Source of the DNA: Nisaea sp.
Lineage (GTDB): Bacteria; Pseudomonadota; Alphaproteobacteria; Thalassobaculales; Thalassobaculaceae
DNA length: 64,000 bases
Reading direction: 5' to 3'
NCBI RefSeq assembly: GCF_034670185.1
Contig: NZ_JAXMNY010000001.1
Location: forward strand, 1,736,001 to 1,800,000
Below, in pieces: positions 61,715 to 64,000 of the stretch. The notes beneath the pieces are model-generated. The model was not told the origin of the DNA. It saw nothing but the letters and a program-made list of their open reading frames with translations, and did no database searches. A program made the translations under genes and the position numbers. Position 1 is the stretch's first letter, and every line of letters begins with the position of its first letter.

Positions 61715-62751
61715 GTTTCAAGGTCGGAATGGTCGGTGGCGGCTACTTCGGCCGCTTTCATATAAATGCCTGGCGGCGGATAACGGATGTCGATCTTGTC
61801 GGCGTTGCTGATTTATCGGAATCCCGACGCAACGAACTGGCCAAACTCTATCCGGGTCTCGCGCTGTGCCCCGATATTGATACGCTTCTCGCGGCGGGAC
61901 CGCCCGACCTCCTTGATGTCGCAGTTCCACCAGCGCATCAGGCCGACCTGATTCGTCCCCTGCTGGGCAGAATTCCAACCATCATAAGCCAGAAGCCGTT
62001 CTGTCGATCACTGGCGGAAGCGGAAGATCTGACCCAAGCTGCCGAACAGGCAGGCACGACGCTGATCGTCCATGAGAATTTCCGGTTCATGCCCTGGTAC
62101 CGGGTAATCCGGGACGAGATCGAAAATGATCATGTCGGAACTGTCCGCCAAGCATGCTTCAGGTTGAGACCGGGAGATGGCGGTGGTGCTGACGCTTACC
62201 TGTCGCGGCAACCCTATTTTCGCGACATGGAGCGTTTCCTGGTCCACGAAACCGGCATTCATTGGATCGACGTTTTCCGATTCCTGTTCGGCGATCCGAA
62301 GACGATCTATGCGGACCTTTGGCGCGCCAACCCAGCCATCAAGGGAGAGGATGCCGGCCTGCTGATCCTGACCTGGCCGAATGGCCTGCGGGCGACGCTT
62401 GATGCAAACCGGACACTCGATCACGCGGCGGAAAACCATCGTCTCACTATGGGCGAGTTCACCCTAGAAGGCGAAACCGCTACGATTACTCTCGATGGGA
62501 ACGGACGCCTTGCATACCGGCCGCGCGGCGAGACTGCTTCTAGAGAGATCCCCTACGATTTCGAGGACCGCGACTTCGGCGGCGACTGTGTTTTCCACTT
62601 CCAGCAGCATGTCGTTTCACATTTACTGAATGGGACCCCTCTCGAGACCCTTGCAAAAGACTATCTGCAGAATATCCGTATCGAAGAAGCCGCCTACCGA
62701 TCAGCCGAACAACGGCAGCAAATTGATTTACAGACACGGCGCCACAGATGA
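61711..62751 (+). CDS. Gfo/Idh/MocA-family NAD(P)-dependent oxidoreductase
   Basis: A 346-residue dehydrogenase. It has the Rossmann start 'GMVGGGYFGRFHINAWRRI', the catalytic Lys in 'IISQKPFCRSLAEAE', and 'FLVHETGIHWIDVFRFLFG' with the conserved Asp/His pair. The family acts on sugars, inositol and related polyols. Its ATG overlaps the dehydrogenase stop and its own stop overlaps the GntR gene (ATGA at both ends), so the three are one operon. The substrate is unknown. Confidence 0.9.
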   Translation: MSFKVGMVGGGYFGRFHINAWRRITDVDLVGVADLSESRRNELAKLYPGLALCPDIDTLLAAGPPDLLDVAVPPAHQADLIRPLLGRIPTIISQKPFCRSLAEAEDLTQAAEQAGTTLIVHENFRFMPWYRVIRDEIENDHVGTVRQACFRLRPGDGGGADAYLSRQPYFRDMERFLVHETGIHWIDVFRFLFGDPKTIYADLWRANPAIKGEDAGLLILTWPNGLRATLDANRTLDHAAENHRLTMGEFTLEGETATITLDGNGRLAYRPRGETASREIPYDFEDRDFGGDCVFHFQQHVVSHLLNGTPLETLAKDYLQNIRIEEAAYRSAEQRQQIDLQTRRHR

Positions 62752-63419
62752 CCAACGAGAAACATCCGAGCGCAGGCGCGAAGGCCTATGACGCGATAAA
62801 GGCGATGATCCTAGATGGTCGTCTGAAGCCCTCCGCGTCTTATCTGGAAGCGGAGCTCGCCGAATGGATCGGTGTGAGCCGAACGCCAGTGCGCGAGGCA
62901 GGTCTCCGTCTCGAGCGGGAAGGCCTGGTGAAGGTTCGGCCACGGCGCGGCGTTCAGATCCTTCCGATATCGGTCGAGGACATGACCGAAATATATCAGT
63001 TACTGACCGCGCTCGAACCGTTGGCCGCCGAACTCGCGGCGCAGCGCGGTCTCAGCGCAGCCCAGGCAAAGGCCATGGACAAAGCAACGACGCGAATGGA
63101 ACGGGCTCTGGAAAAAGACAATCTCGTTGCCTGGGCGCAGGGTGACGATGAATTCCATGCACTGCTCGTCGAGGCATCCGGAAACAAACGCCTTATCGAA
63201 GCGACCGCGCGCTACAGGACCCAGGTTCACCGGGCCCGCATGGCGACCCTCAGCCTGCGTCCCCGGCCAGAGCAATCGACGGTCGATCACCGTGTGCTGC
63301 TCGACTGCCTGTTGAAGGGAGATGCGGAGGGCGCGCGCGCCATTCACGTCGCCCACCGGCAGGCGGCCGGACAGATGCTCGGCGAATTGCTAGCACGGCA
63401 CCGTCTCGACAATCTCTAG
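62748..63419 (+). CDS. GntR-family regulator, FCD effector domain
   Basis: A 223-residue regulator. The wHTH is 'YLEAELAEWIGVSRTPVREA' and 'GLRLEREGLVKVRPRRGVQI' (about residues 31-70). The FCD domain includes 'EDMTEIYQLLTALEPLAAEL', 'DDEFHALLVEASGN' and 'DHRVLLDCLLKGDAEGARAI', carrying candidate metal ligands. It closes the three-gene operon and probably controls it, responding to a carboxylate linked to the encoded enzymes. Confidence 0.92.
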   Translation: MTNEKHPSAGAKAYDAIKAMILDGRLKPSASYLEAELAEWIGVSRTPVREAGLRLEREGLVKVRPRRGVQILPISVEDMTEIYQLLTALEPLAAELAAQRGLSAAQAKAMDKATTRMERALEKDNLVAWAQGDDEFHALLVEASGNKRLIEATARYRTQVHRARMATLSLRPRPEQSTVDHRVLLDCLLKGDAEGARAIHVAHRQAAGQMLGELLARHRLDNL

Positions 63420-63451
63420 ACCGCATCGAGCAGCCCGCGTCCGGGTCCGGG

Positions 63452-64000
63452 TCAGATTGCGACCCTGGGAAACCTGAGTTCGATAGTGGTGCCCTCGCCG
63501 GGCTTTGACCGGCACGCGACACGGCCCCCGAGCCGTTGCGTGACAAGGTTATAGAGAATGTGCATTCCCAGACCGGTTCCACCCCGGCCCTGCCGAGTGG
63601 TGAAGAACGGCTCAAAGATCCTGCGGGCCGTCTCTTCTTCCATTCCCTTTCCGAAATCCCTGAACGTCATCACAATTTCACCGGAGTTTTCCTGATTGCA
63701 GATGATCTCGGTTTTGCCACCGGCCCCGTCGTCATATGCGTGTATCGCGGCATTCATCGCGAGGTTTGTCACAATCTGACCAATCGCACCTGGATACCCA
63801 CTCAGTTCGAGCTCACGGTCTCCCTTGAGCTCATTTGTGATATTCCTCCGGGTGAGTTCGGGGCCCAGACTAACGAGCACCTCTTCGATGTAGTCGATAA
63901 GGGCAAAGTTGCGCCGTTCGCCACTGGTCTGGTCGACGGCAACCTGCTTGAAGCTTGAAATCAATTCGCCTGCCCGCTTGGCGTTGCGCACCACGAGATC
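63452..64000 (-). CDS. Sensor histidine kinase, C-terminal part (runs off the window)
   Basis: The last 182 codons of a kinase; the reading frame stays open through the right edge, so the N-terminal sensor is outside. Visible are the N box 'IVTNLAMNAAIHAYDDGAGG', G1 'FRDFGKGMEEETARRIFEPF' and G2 'GRGGTGLGMHILYNLVTQRL', forming a complete HATPase_c domain. The preceding 'RAGELISSFKQVAVDQTSGE' is the end of the dimerisation region typical of HWE-unrelated, NtrB-like kinases. It is convergent with the GntR gene, 32 bases apart. Confidence 0.88.
   Translation of the reverse strand, partial: DLVVRNAKRAGELISSFKQVAVDQTSGERRNFALIDYIEEVLVSLGPELTRRNITNELKGDRELELSGYPGAIGQIVTNLAMNAAIHAYDDGAGGKTEIICNQENSGEIVMTFRDFGKGMEEETARRIFEPFFTTRQGRGGTGLGMHILYNLVTQRLGGRVACRSKPGEGTTIELRFPRVAI

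Overview
The window is a roughly 60% GC, gene-dense bacterial chromosome segment. Gene content points to an alphaproteobacterium, probably a marine or soil Rhodospirillales/Rhizobiales-type heterotroph: choline-O-sulfate catabolism (betICAB with choXWV), the rhizobial-type glycerol ABC importer (glpVSTPQ with a DUF2160 gene), a TAXI-type TRAP transporter, and many CoA-dependent catabolic enzymes. This placement is inferred from gene families, not from a marker gene. I saw no rRNA, tRNA, insertion sequence, prophage or CRISPR array.

Layout. 1-1633: start of an AraC-type regulator divergent from a lactate-permease-family transporter. 1628-8112: a minus-strand operon-like run with a GntR/FCD regulator, a ThDP-dependent 2-hydroxyacyl-CoA lyase/oxalyl-CoA decarboxylase-type enzyme, a formyl-CoA transferase-like protein, a PanE-type reductase, a quinone-type oxidoreductase and a DUF1810 protein. 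Two intrinsic terminators lie inside the run and a palindromic operator lies at its head. 8216-17836: choline and betaine block, with choX-choW-choV plus a ferredoxin reductase on the minus strand and betI-betC-betA-betB on the plus strand, around a BetI-like palindrome. 17905-20672: an aroyl-CoA hydroxylase-like flavoprotein and a benzoate-CoA-ligase-like enzyme. 20650-28400: a polyamine-type ABC transporter without a binding protein, a CurA-like reductase, and a YnjBCD-like ABC transporter.

28510-37927: an IclR regulator with an acyl-CoA ligase, a cold-shock pair (RhlE-type helicase and a cold-shock protein), an M19 dipeptidase, and a TAXI TRAP transporter. A near-identical palindrome precedes both iclR and the TRAP binding-protein gene, which suggests one regulon. 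38094-46279: a DUF2189 membrane protein, a large hybrid histidine kinase, a VOC protein, an isochorismatase-like hydrolase, a class III CoA-transferase, uracil phosphoribosyltransferase and an EamA transporter. 46379-55086: glycerol catabolism (glpR-glpD) divergent from the glycerol importer, with an attenuator after glpV and an asymmetric pair of ATPases. 55165-60397: a VIT-type metal transporter, a CMD-family protein, HU, a hotdog thioesterase, a PAS protein and two overlapping alpha/beta-hydrolases, one with the full fluoroacetate-dehalogenase residue set. 60620-64000: a three-gene operon (IMDH-family dehydrogenase, Gfo/Idh/MocA oxidoreductase, GntR regulator) and the 3' part of a histidine kinase.

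Overall this is a scavenging and osmolyte-handling region. It imports and oxidises choline derivatives, glycerol, carboxylates and probably aromatic acids through CoA thioesters, with each module beside its own regulator. Translational coupling by 4-base ATGA/GTGA overlaps is the common gene arrangement.
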